NCBI GenBank assembly: GCA_003140835.1 | Contig: PLLA01000093.1 | Location: 1-63,880 of the forward strand | From: Candidatus Tumulicola scandinaviensis | GTDB taxonomy: Bacteria > Vulcanimicrobiota > Vulcanimicrobiia > Vulcanimicrobiales > Vulcanimicrobiaceae | Reading direction: 5' to 3' | DNA length: 63,880 bases | Part shown: positions 1 to 7,623 of the stretch, in pieces | Position numbering within the stretch: the first letter of the stretch is position 1 | How the letters are laid out: every line of letters starts with the position of its first letter | The notes under the pieces: generated by a model | Seen by the model: the letters and a program-made list of their open reading frames with translations, nothing else | Told to the model about the DNA's origin: nothing | Databases searched by the model: none | Program-made: the position numbers and the translations under genes

Positions 1-1
1 C

Positions 2-1027
2 GACTACGACGGCGGCAAAATGGACGGTTGGAATCTCGTCTACGTCAACTCGGTTCCATGTCCGACATGCGCGTATTCTTACGTGAATCCCGCTCAAATC
101 CAACCGTACTGGACGATGGCCCAGCAATACGTGCTGGCCGATCACATGTTCCCGTCCGAGTCGAGCGGCAGCTTTTCGGCCCACCAGGACCTCATTCGGG
201 GCGACAGCGTTCTCGACGCCAACGACACGCTGGTCGACTTTCCGTCGCACGGTCCGTGGGGCTGCGACGCTCCGTCCGGCACGACGACGCCCCTCCTGAC
301 GGCCCAAGGGAAATACGTGCTCAACGGCCCCTTCCCGTGCTTTACGTATGAAACGCTGCGAGATACGCTCGACGCGAAGGGCGTTTCGTGGAAGTACTAT
401 ACGCCCGAGCTGTTTACGGGCGGTCTTGCCGGCGCGTATTGGGATGCGTTTGACGCGATAAGCGCCGTACGTAACGGACCGGAGTGGAATACCAACATTT
501 CCTCCCCCGAGAAGACCATCTTCAACGACATTTCAGGGGGTTCGCTCGCGTCGGTTTCGTGGGTGATCCCCGACGGGCAAAACTCGGACCACTCGAGTTT
601 TGCGAAACTGGATACCGGCCCGTCTTGGGTTGCCCAGGTCGTCAACGCCATCGGACAAAGTCAATATTGGAACTCGACGGCGATCGTCGTCGTCTGGGAC
701 GACTGGGGTGGATGGTACGATCACGTACCCCCGCCGCAGCTCGACTACGCCGGCCTAGGCTTTCGCGTCCCCATGCTCGTCGTTTCACCGTACGCGAAAG
801 CCGGCTACGTGTCGCACACGTCGTACGAGTTCGGCAGCGTCATAAAGTTCGTCGAGGACGTTTACGGATTAAGCCGTCTGGGAACCTCGGACGTCCGTGC
901 GGCGAGCATCGACGACGTTTTCGATTTCACGCAACCACCGCGCACGTTCTCCCCGATTCCCGCGAAGTATTCGAAATCGTTCTTCCAGCACCAACCGCCG
1001 TCGAACGTTCCGGTCGACACGAACTGA
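2..1027 (+). CDS. Phospholipase C / acid phosphatase-like phosphoesterase, 5'-truncated by the window edge
   Basis: This is the C-terminal part of a phosphoesterase-family protein (PF04185: bacterial phospholipase C and AcpA-type acid phosphatases), which hydrolyse phosphodi- or monoesters outside the cytoplasm. The frame is open from base 2 (DYDGGKMDGW...), so the ATG at 20 is internal and the true start lies outside the window. Family hallmarks are visible: SVSWVIPDGQNSDHSS, VVWDDWGGWYDHVPPP and FRVPMLVVSPYAKAGYVSH, followed by the usual FGSVIKFVEDVYGL block. The C-terminus is proline-rich with no extra domain. The signal peptide and N-terminal catalytic residues are not visible. The family is clear; lipase versus phosphatase specificity cannot be decided. 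Confidence 0.88.
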   Translation, partial: DYDGGKMDGWNLVYVNSVPCPTCAYSYVNPAQIQPYWTMAQQYVLADHMFPSESSGSFSAHQDLIRGDSVLDANDTLVDFPSHGPWGCDAPSGTTTPLLTAQGKYVLNGPFPCFTYETLRDTLDAKGVSWKYYTPELFTGGLAGAYWDAFDAISAVRNGPEWNTNISSPEKTIFNDISGGSLASVSWVIPDGQNSDHSSFAKLDTGPSWVAQVVNAIGQSQYWNSTAIVVVWDDWGGWYDHVPPPQLDYAGLGFRVPMLVVSPYAKAGYVSHTSYEFGSVIKFVEDVYGLSRLGTSDVRAASIDDVFDFTQPPRTFSPIPAKYSKSFFQHQPPSNVPVDTN

Positions 1028-1227
1028 GAACGGTTCGGCGTCGCCGCGCTGCCTGAGAAAAACTTCGCCAAGCGTCCGCTAAGTAACTCAATCATCTCTA
1101 TAGGTCTAAAGCCCCATACGCTGGGACTTTCGACGCATGAGTCTTCGCGGCGGTCGCGAACAATTGCCTCGACTTGGTTTACAACCGAGCACCTTAGCTG
1201 CCGGCGGGATGCGGCATCGAGGCAAAC

Positions 1228-2241
1228 GTGGGTGTACGCGAATTTCGTATTTGGCCTGTTGCCTTTTCGGGGGTGGCGACCGCGACTCTCCTCGCAGCAT
1301 GTTCGGGCGGCAGCCTGCCGCCGGAATCGAATAGCGCTCTACCGCCGACCGTTCCCGGCGTTCGACATGGACGACCGTTTTCGACATTTTACGGTTGCCC
1401 GGTTTTCAAAGACGGCTCGACCTACAACCGCGACGTGACGAGCGCGGGCGTCGATCCAAACAGCGCTGCCTACATCGATTCGGTGGTGCAGGCCGGCGAC
1501 ACCGCCGGCTTTTACGCGTCGACCGGCGTCGAGCAAGCAAACCTTGCCGGCAACCAAACGCCGATGATGACCGTGCATCCAAAGGTCAAGTGGCATCAGT
1601 TCCCCGACCCTTACCCGTGGCAGTCGGGATTCTACATCGAACCGCTTAGCGACGGGCACGCGATCGTCGTTCAGACGCAGAGTTGCCACCTCTACGAGTC
1701 GTATTCGACGACGTATTCGAACGGGACGCTGAGCGCGTACAGCGGAGCAAACTGGGACTTAAACGGACGCTTCGTTCCGCTGGCCCCCGGAACTCCGTCG
1801 GCCATGGCCTCCGGTCTCCCGCTTTTTGCGGGTATGGTGAGATGGGAAGATTACCAATCCGGCTCGATCGCACACGCGCTCAATTGGTCGGCGATCGCGC
1901 ACACGGTTTCCGAGAGCGGAATCGTGAGGCCGGCGAGCGATACGGACCACCTGCAGTTCGACGGAACCAGCCAGTACCAGTTGCCGTACGGAGCGCGCTT
2001 GCGGTTGAAGGCTTCGTTTAGCACGCAAGGGTGGGGTCCGCAAGCGACCATGGTTGCCACCGCGATGAAGACGTACGGGATCTATTTGTCGGATACCGGA
2101 TCGAGTGGAAACGGGCTGTACTTTTCGAACGCCAGCGATGGGAGCGATCCCTGGAACTCGAGCGACCTCTCGGCGCTCGGGCAGATTCACGTTAGCGACT
2201 TCGACGTCATCAAGCTTCCGCCGATTCAAAACGCACCGTAA
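1228..2241 (+). CDS. Predicted lipoprotein, paralogue of the convergent neighbour (conserved uncharacterised family)
   Basis: A 337-aa protein with a lipoprotein signal peptide: hydrophobic stretch then LLAAC with the lipid-anchored Cys at residue 25. The GTG start has GAGG five bases upstream. The mature part matches the convergent gene closely in blocks such as WHQFPDPYPW, SDGHAIVVQTQ, FVPLAPGTPSAMASGL, MVRWEDYQSGSIAHALNW, VRPASDTD, LPYGARLRLKASF and MKTYGIYLSDTG, ending in SDFDVIKL. The second half resembles a family I recall from actinobacterial and myxobacterial secreted proteins, with a GARFRLKASF...LK.YG...ADNGS pattern, of unknown function. A substrate-binding or envelope role would be inference only. 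Confidence 0.85.
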   Translation: MGVREFRIWPVAFSGVATATLLAACSGGSLPPESNSALPPTVPGVRHGRPFSTFYGCPVFKDGSTYNRDVTSAGVDPNSAAYIDSVVQAGDTAGFYASTGVEQANLAGNQTPMMTVHPKVKWHQFPDPYPWQSGFYIEPLSDGHAIVVQTQSCHLYESYSTTYSNGTLSAYSGANWDLNGRFVPLAPGTPSAMASGLPLFAGMVRWEDYQSGSIAHALNWSAIAHTVSESGIVRPASDTDHLQFDGTSQYQLPYGARLRLKASFSTQGWGPQATMVATAMKTYGIYLSDTGSSGNGLYFSNASDGSDPWNSSDLSALGQIHVSDFDVIKLPPIQNAP

Positions 2242-2244
2242 CCC

Positions 2245-3138
2245 CTAGTGGCCGGGAACGCGCTCGATCGGTCCGAGTGAAAGTACCTCGAAGTCCGTAA
2301 TACGAATCGAGGCGAGCGCGGCGAGATCGGTTTCGTTCCAATGATTCGAACCATCCAACGCCAATGCGTCGTACAACTCGTCCGTGTGCGCGGTGTCGGC
2401 CAAGTACACGCCGTAGGTCTTCATCGCTCGAGCGATGGCCGCGCTTTGCGGGCCGAAATGCGACGTATCGAACGACGCGCGCAACCGGAGACGAGCGCCG
2501 TAAGGCAGCTGATACCGGCTGCTTCCTTTGAACGGCAACCCGTCGGTGTCGCTGGCCGGCCGAACGAAACTCCATTGGGCGACGGTGCCCGCCGGAGCGG
2601 CCCAGTTGAGCGCGTGACCGATCGACCCGCTTGCCACTTCTTCCCAGCGAACCATCCCCGCATACAGCGAAAGGCCGGACGCCATGGCCGACGGAGTCCC
2701 GGGGGCCAGCGGAACGAAGGGACGGCGCAGGTTCCAGTGCGCGCCGCTATACGCTGAGAGAACGCCGCCGGAAAACGTCGTCTGGTACGTCTCGTACACT
2801 TCGCACGCTTGCGTTTGAACCACGATTGCATGCGCGTCGCTCAGCGCCTCGATGTAAAAATCGGGGCGCCACGGGAACGGTACTGGAAATTGATGGTACT
2901 CGACTTTTTGGCGAACCCGGTACGCCGGCGTCCGGCCGTCGGCGACGTTCACGCGCTCGGCGGGATCGGCGGCCATCCAGAATCCGCCATGGTCGCCCGC
3001 GTCGACGATCGAGCGTACGTACTTGTCGCTACTCAGATCCACCGGAGCGTGCAGAACGGAACTCGAGTAGTATCCGCTCGTTCCAAACAGTCCGCACGCG
3101 GTCAACGCCGCGGCCAGAACCACCGAACTTCCTACCAT
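2245..3138 (-). CDS. Predicted lipoprotein, paralogue of the preceding gene
   Basis: A 297-aa lipoprotein (lipobox LTAC, Cys at residue 15) that aligns along its whole mature length with the neighbour encoded at 1228-2241 on the other strand. Shared blocks include YHQFPVPFPW, SDAHAIVVQTQ, LSAYSGAHWNL, FVPLAPGTPSAMASGL, SIGHALNW, LPYGARLRLRASF, MKTYGVYLADT and ITDFEVLSLGP. The two stop codons are only three bases apart, tail to tail, with no room for a separate terminator. The likely origin is an inverted duplication followed by divergence: this copy lacks about 40 residues of the partner's N-terminal spacer. Function unknown. Confidence 0.85.
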   Translation of the reverse strand: MVGSSVVLAAALTACGLFGTSGYYSSSVLHAPVDLSSDKYVRSIVDAGDHGGFWMAADPAERVNVADGRTPAYRVRQKVEYHQFPVPFPWRPDFYIEALSDAHAIVVQTQACEVYETYQTTFSGGVLSAYSGAHWNLRRPFVPLAPGTPSAMASGLSLYAGMVRWEEVASGSIGHALNWAAPAGTVAQWSFVRPASDTDGLPFKGSSRYQLPYGARLRLRASFDTSHFGPQSAAIARAMKTYGVYLADTAHTDELYDALALDGSNHWNETDLAALASIRITDFEVLSLGPIERVPGH

Positions 3139-3170
3139 AACCAGCCTCCTTCGACTGCGCCCACTGCGTT

Positions 3171-3194
3171 CGCTCCGCTCAGGATGACAAAGTT
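3171..3194 (+). repeat. Short dispersed repeat, copy 1 of 3
   Basis: The core GCTCAGGATGACAAA recurs at 36881-36906 and 63831-63856 in the same orientation. This copy sits directly against the stop codon of the amj-like gene, so its reverse complement (TTTGTCATCCTGAGC) is the first sequence transcribed after that gene. Similar GTCATCCTGAGC elements are, in my recollection, scattered through many MAGs of GC-rich bacteria. Confidence 0.7.
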
Positions 3195-4018
3195 TAGCGG
3201 CCGCTGATAATGGTTGCGCCGAATTCGATGAGCATTGCGGCCGGAACGAGGACGAGCTGGGAGAGAAACATGCCGAGGACGGCCGTCAGCGAAAGGCCGG
3301 TGACCAGTGCCTTGACGTCGTCGAGCGAGCGTTCCCCGCGAACCGCACGGTCGGTGATGAGAGCCGAAGCGGGATCGACGATGATGTTGTACGCGATGGT
3401 GGCGAAGCCGTTGACCAATCCGCTCGAGAGTACGGCGGTTCGCGCGGCCTGCGGGTTGAGCACGCTGGCATACGCCGCCGCGGCGATGCCGGCGCCGTAC
3501 ACGGCCGTCACGATGACGTTTAATATGAGAACGTCTTTCGGAACGCGGCGGAACGGAAGATCGCGCCACCGCGTGGCGACGCCAAACTTTACTTCCGACA
3601 GCACGGCGGCTATGGTGGCGGGACGAAACATCGCCAGCGCGGCCTTCGGAATGCTGCCGTTGCGTTCGAGCGAGCGAATCGCGCGCAAGTAGAACATCAC
3701 GAACGTCGGAATCGCCAGCGTACCGATGACGGCGCCGACGGTTCCGGAAAAAATGATCGATCGCAGCTGCCACTGATAGACACCGAGCGTCGCCGGGCCG
3801 GCGCGGTCGGAGAGAGCGCCGAGCATCGGCGTGTAAAACATCTGCGCGAAGCGGCTGCTGGTCGCAAAGATATTGAAAAGCGAAATTGCAGTGGCGACCC
3901 GCCCCGAACGCGCGCCGGCGAGCCGCGCGGCATACGCTGCGATCGCGAGCGCTTGAACGGCGCAATTCAGGACGATGGCCAGCAAAAGCTGCCAGGACCA
4001 AAAGTGGTGGGGCACCAT
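3194..4018 (-). CDS. amj: Lipid II flippase, Amj family
   Basis: A 274-aa polytopic membrane protein of the Amj family (PF10997, formerly DUF2837), which flips undecaprenyl-linked peptidoglycan precursor across the membrane as an alternative to MurJ. I place the start at the ATG at 4018 (MVPHHFWSWQLL), just before the first transmembrane segment; the frame stays open further upstream but that part is low-complexity basic sequence running against the divergent gene. Family features include the NIFATSSRFAQMFYTPMLG block, DRAGPATLGVYQWQLR, and NPQAARTAVLSSGLVNGFATI with a late FLSQLVLVPAAMLIE helix. It stands alone, divergent from the O-antigen ligase gene, with a TAGACT box five bases upstream. 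No murJ is visible here. Confidence 0.85.
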   Translation of the reverse strand: MVPHHFWSWQLLLAIVLNCAVQALAIAAYAARLAGARSGRVATAISLFNIFATSSRFAQMFYTPMLGALSDRAGPATLGVYQWQLRSIIFSGTVGAVIGTLAIPTFVMFYLRAIRSLERNGSIPKAALAMFRPATIAAVLSEVKFGVATRWRDLPFRRVPKDVLILNVIVTAVYGAGIAAAAYASVLNPQAARTAVLSSGLVNGFATIAYNIIVDPASALITDRAVRGERSLDDVKALVTGLSLTAVLGMFLSQLVLVPAAMLIEFGATIISGR

Positions 4019-4110
4019 AGGGTAGTCTAAAGCGCCCGGCAGGCGCCGCAATCTATCGTTCGCCCCTGTCGGTGGGACTTTCGCTTCTCGACGCCGCGGC
4101 ACGCGCACCG

Positions 4111-4116
4111 TATATT
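4111..4116 (+). promoter_or_regulatory. Predicted -10 box (TATATT) for the O-antigen ligase gene
   Basis: TATATT lies 11 bases before the ATG at 4128, in the 109-bp divergent gap shared with amj. Transcription from it would begin about five bases before the start codon. AAGGA at 4119-4123 overlaps the predicted start site and could act as a weak ribosome-binding site only if initiation is slightly upstream. No good -35 is visible. Confidence 0.4.
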
Positions 4117-4127
4117 CGAAGGACCGG

Positions 4128-5588
4128 ATGGCCACAACAACGACCTCGCAAATCGAGCCACGAGCCGCACTCGCGGCCATCGCGCTCATGGGCGTGGCGG
4201 CCTTTCTTTTGCTCGTCGGCAACGCGGGCGCCGGCGCGCTCGTCGCCGGGGCAGTCCTCGGCACCGTGGGCTTGTACGCCGCGCTGCGGTGGCCGCTCGA
4301 CTCATTGTTTGGACTGTTCGTGCTGCTCGTTCCGTTCGACAACCTTCTGAACACCGGCTCGTTCGGCACCTTAACCAAACTCCTCGGGGTGATCGCGGGC
4401 GCATTCTTGCTGTTCTGGGTCGTCCGCCGGCGGCGTTTCAGCTTGGCAAGTACGCCCGTACAAGTCTTGTGTGCGCTCGTCGCTTGGATGCTCGCCAGTT
4501 GCTTGTGGGCCATCGACCAGAAGGCTGCCCTGCAAATGGTTCCGACGTACGCGGGATTGATGCTGCTCTACGCGGTGCTCACGATGGTCCCGATTTCGCG
4601 CCCGCAGTTCCGAATGTTATTGTTTTTGGTCGTCGTCGGCGGCGTGTGTGCGGCCGCTTATGGCGCGAACCTCTTCTATCACGACCCGTCGTTTGCCCAA
4701 GAAGCCCTGACGATGCGGCGCCTCGTCATCCAAGTCGGCGACTATCACATCGATCCGAACCACTTTTCGGATGCGTTGCTGTTCCCGGTCGCAATCGTCG
4801 CGATGTGGGCGCTGCGAGCGCGGCGATTCTTTACGAGGGTCCTCTGCCTTGCCGCCCTCGGCTTGATGGTCGTCGCCATTCTGCTGAGCGGGTCGCGCGA
4901 AGGCCTGACGGCCATCGGCGTCATTGCCGCGTACTACCTTTGGCGCTCGCCCTACCGGATTCGGTTAGCGGCGGGAATCGCGGTCGTGCTGGTCGTCGTC
5001 GGCAGCGTCCAGACGTCGGTCTTCTTGCGCTTTTCGACCGCGCTGCAAACCGGCGGTTCCGGACGAACGTCGATTTGGGCCGTCGCCATCGAAGCGGCGA
5101 AACACCGGTTTCTCCAGGGTTACGGGATCGGGAACTTTACCGAAGCCTTCGACATCTACTATTTGGGCGTCCGGCAGCCGTATCCGTACGGCTGGGACGG
5201 CCCAGCGCATAACCTCATATTGCACTATCTCGTCGAGCTGGGGATCGTCGGCGTCGTCCTGATCGCAGCCTTTTTCGTCGCTCAGTTTCGCTCGCTGCGC
5301 GACATCGACTCGACCAGCGAGTTTTACGACTATCGGATCGTATTGGAAGCGAGTTTGCTCGCGATCCTGGTCGTTTCGATGACCATCGACCTGTTCCAAT
5401 ACAAGTACGCGTGGGTGGTTTTTGCGATGCTGGCGCTGCTGCGGAACGTCGCGGCCGCTCAGCAGAGCGCGGCGATGCGTCCGGCCAAGTCGGCCATAAT
5501 ATCCGATCTGTCCGCCCGTTTCAAGACGAGCTCTTTGCCTTTATTGCCGAGTTCGCGCAGCGCCGTCTTGTCGAGCAACGAGAGCTGA
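4128..5588 (+). CDS. O-antigen ligase / polymerase-type membrane protein (Wzy_C family)
   Basis: A 486-aa protein with about a dozen hydrophobic segments, typical of the O-antigen ligase/polymerase family (PF04932), which joins polyprenyl-linked glycan units to each other or to an acceptor on the periplasmic face. The family loop region is present: LSGSREGLTAIGV (about residue 250), then GSGRTSIWAVAIEAAKHR and the GYGIGNFTEAF...AHNLILHYLVELGIVG block that carries the conserved His. It lies beside the exopolysaccharide operon, so polymerisation of that polymer is the likely role. Its last about 43 codons overlap the 3' end of the convergent glycosyltransferase gene by 130 bp; the Ser/Leu-rich tail is probably a read-on extension. 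Confidence 0.85.
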   Translation: MATTTTSQIEPRAALAAIALMGVAAFLLLVGNAGAGALVAGAVLGTVGLYAALRWPLDSLFGLFVLLVPFDNLLNTGSFGTLTKLLGVIAGAFLLFWVVRRRRFSLASTPVQVLCALVAWMLASCLWAIDQKAALQMVPTYAGLMLLYAVLTMVPISRPQFRMLLFLVVVGGVCAAAYGANLFYHDPSFAQEALTMRRLVIQVGDYHIDPNHFSDALLFPVAIVAMWALRARRFFTRVLCLAALGLMVVAILLSGSREGLTAIGVIAAYYLWRSPYRIRLAAGIAVVLVVVGSVQTSVFLRFSTALQTGGSGRTSIWAVAIEAAKHRFLQGYGIGNFTEAFDIYYLGVRQPYPYGWDGPAHNLILHYLVELGIVGVVLIAAFFVAQFRSLRDIDSTSEFYDYRIVLEASLLAILVVSMTIDLFQYKYAWVVFAMLALLRNVAAAQQSAAMRPAKSAIISDLSARFKTSSLPLLPSSRSAVLSSNES

Positions 5589-6643
5589 CGCAGCGCGTCG
5601 GCTAGCGCCGGCGCATCGCCGGCCGGCGTGCAGACGGCACCGAGCGCCGTACCTTCCGAGCGAGCTTCGCCGCCGGCCGCAACGATGACCGGGCAACCCA
5701 CCGACAAAGCGTCGTACAGCTTGGTCGGAATGCTCTCTTCGATCCCCTTGCGCAACGGAATGATCGAAACGTCGGCGTTGGCCACCTTGGCCATGGCGCC
5801 GGCGCGTGACAGACTACCGGTCAGACGCAGATTGCGGATGCCTTCGGTCCGCACGCGTTCGTCGAGGCGCGTCCGCTGAGCTCCGTCGCCCACGATTTCA
5901 ATGCTGATGCCGTCGTTCGCGACCAGGGTGGCCGCATCGGCAAGGACGTCGATGTCGGTCGTGAGGCCCAAGTTCCCCGCATACACGGCGGTGAAACCAT
6001 CGGCGCGCGGCGGAAGAGCCTGCACGTCTGGAACTCGCTCGGCGGCATTGCGCGCGAGCACGAGCCGGGACGGCTCGACGCCGCGTTGTGCGATTTGCGA
6101 CAGTGCCGTCGGCGTTACGACCGACACTAAATCGGCGCGACTATATAAAAAGCGAACGAACCGCTCGAGCGTGCGGGCGACGAAGCCGTCGGCCTTCCAA
6201 ACGCCCATCGCGATCGCGATGTCGGGGAAAACGTCGCGAACGTCGACCACGAGCCGCGCGCGATGCCGGGCCGCCCCGACCAGACCGGGAACGGTCACCG
6301 TAATCGGCGGCGAGCTGACGATCACCACGTCGTAGCGCTCGCGCGTGCCGATCATGTAGAGCGACTCCGAAAGCGCGGCCGTAAGCCAGTGCAGGAGCCG
6401 CGCGCCCGGCATCCCCGGAACCAGGGCCGAAAACACGCGGACGATGCGAAATCCGTCGCCCCGATCGACGCGCACGACCGGTCGGCGCCGCTCGGCAAAT
6501 CGCCCGCGCGGAAACGACGGATAGCTGGTGACGACCGTTACGTCGTGTCCGGCATTCGCAAGGGCTTTCGCGAGCGTACCGACGCGAAGCGACCCGGCCC
6601 CCGGCTCGGGTGGAAAAAAGTGGGTAATCAGCGCGACCTTCAT
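5459..6643 (-). CDS. Glycosyltransferase family 4 (WbuB/colanic-acid type)
   Basis: A 394-aa retaining GT-B glycosyltransferase that would add a sugar from a nucleotide donor to the lipid-linked exopolysaccharide repeat unit. N-terminal domain: MKVALITHFFPPEPGAGS, HDVTVVTSYPSFPRGRF and VVDVRDVFPDIAI. The C-terminal nucleotide-binding domain has YAGNLGLTTDIDVLADA, IEIVGDGAQR and the E-rich SIPTKLYDALSVGCPVIV motif. It is the last gene of the leftward operon; its ATG overlaps the epimerase stop (ATGA at 6640-6643). The 3' end runs 130 bp into the convergent O-antigen ligase gene, and its C-terminus (DLAGRIAALC) looks natural in length. Confidence 0.88.
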   Translation of the reverse strand: MKVALITHFFPPEPGAGSLRVGTLAKALANAGHDVTVVTSYPSFPRGRFAERRRPVVRVDRGDGFRIVRVFSALVPGMPGARLLHWLTAALSESLYMIGTRERYDVVIVSSPPITVTVPGLVGAARHRARLVVDVRDVFPDIAIAMGVWKADGFVARTLERFVRFLYSRADLVSVVTPTALSQIAQRGVEPSRLVLARNAAERVPDVQALPPRADGFTAVYAGNLGLTTDIDVLADAATLVANDGISIEIVGDGAQRTRLDERVRTEGIRNLRLTGSLSRAGAMAKVANADVSIIPLRKGIEESIPTKLYDALSVGCPVIVAAGGEARSEGTALGAVCTPAGDAPALADALRQLSLLDKTALRELGNKGKELVLKRADRSDIMADLAGRIAALC

Positions 6644-7623
6644 GTCGCCGCTCCTCCCGCGACCGTATCGAGTTTGAAAAAGCGTTCGGGAAGACTGCCG
6701 AAGGCCTCACCCAGGAGCCGCCTCCGGCTCGCCCGCATTTCGGTGTAGGCCGTCCATCGCAGCGCCGCATCGCCGAACGCCGGCTCGTCGAACATCTTAA
6801 AGAGCACGTGCATCTGCGCGATATGAAACTCGTGATACTTCAAGGTCGCGACGTGCGGCCGCCGGGTCGAGCTGCGCAAGAGACTATACAGCGTCCACCA
6901 ACCGGTATCGAATCGCGGCAACCACCGGCGAAGCGTCCCAACGCACTGCTCGACGAGTTCGCCGAGCCACGGCTTGCCGGTGAGTTTCCACAGCTCCCAG
7001 ATTCCCCACAGCGCGTAGATGCATCCGTTCAGCACGTGCGGCGCGTGCCGGTTTGCGATCTCTTCGAAGAAGACGTCCTCGCCGCTTTGCCAGACGACGC
7101 CGCCGCGATCGATGCCGGCGCGAAACGGTTCGGCGGCGCGAAGCGCCGCGGCGTCGAATCCGGCGCCTTTTTGCATCCCATGCGCGCGTAACAACACCGA
7201 AATCGCTTCGCCTTGCGCCATTGCCGAAGTCCATCCAACCCCGGCGCCGTACTTGTGCCACGGAAACGCAAACCGGTAGGTGCCGGGGATGCCGTCGTTC
7301 TGCTGGCAATCCCGCAACCACGCAGCCTGCACGAGAACGTCGGTACGCGCTTCGAGATCGCCGGAGCGATGCCATACGCCGAAACGGTGCAGCGCGAACT
7401 GCGCGATGCGAATGGCGTGGTAGTACCGTTCGGGTCCGCTGAGGAGCACGCCGCTGGAATCGCGCGGGGCGCCCGTCCAATCTTCGCCGTACACGCCGTT
7501 TCCCGGATCCCACTCGATGAAATACGGAGACGATCCCGGATCCGCGATGGATTCCAAGCCGTAGGCGCGGCGATGCGACCAGGTTAGCGGGAAGCCCAAG
7601 GCTACCCGGCGCAGCACGCTCAC
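6640..7623 (-). CDS. D-glucuronyl C5-epimerase family protein
   Basis: A 327-aa protein with the C-terminal domain of heparosan-type glucuronyl C5-epimerases (PF06662), which invert C5 of D-glucuronic acid within a polymer to give L-iduronic acid. Conserved blocks: AMAQGEAISVLLRAHG, GGVVWQSGEDVFFEEIANR, APHVLNGCIYALWGIWEL and KYHEFHIAQMHVLFKM. The frame is open to 7686, but I choose the GTG at 7623, which forms a GTGA overlap with the dehydrogenase stop like the other junctions of this operon. There is no signal peptide, so the enzyme is probably cytoplasmic or membrane-associated and would act on lipid-linked chains. Its position next to a UDP-sugar dehydrogenase supports a uronic acid substrate; which uronate is unknown. 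Confidence 0.82.
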   Translation of the reverse strand: MSVLRRVALGFPLTWSHRRAYGLESIADPGSSPYFIEWDPGNGVYGEDWTGAPRDSSGVLLSGPERYYHAIRIAQFALHRFGVWHRSGDLEARTDVLVQAAWLRDCQQNDGIPGTYRFAFPWHKYGAGVGWTSAMAQGEAISVLLRAHGMQKGAGFDAAALRAAEPFRAGIDRGGVVWQSGEDVFFEEIANRHAPHVLNGCIYALWGIWELWKLTGKPWLGELVEQCVGTLRRWLPRFDTGWWTLYSLLRSSTRRPHVATLKYHEFHIAQMHVLFKMFDEPAFGDAALRWTAYTEMRASRRRLLGEAFGSLPERFFKLDTVAGGAAT

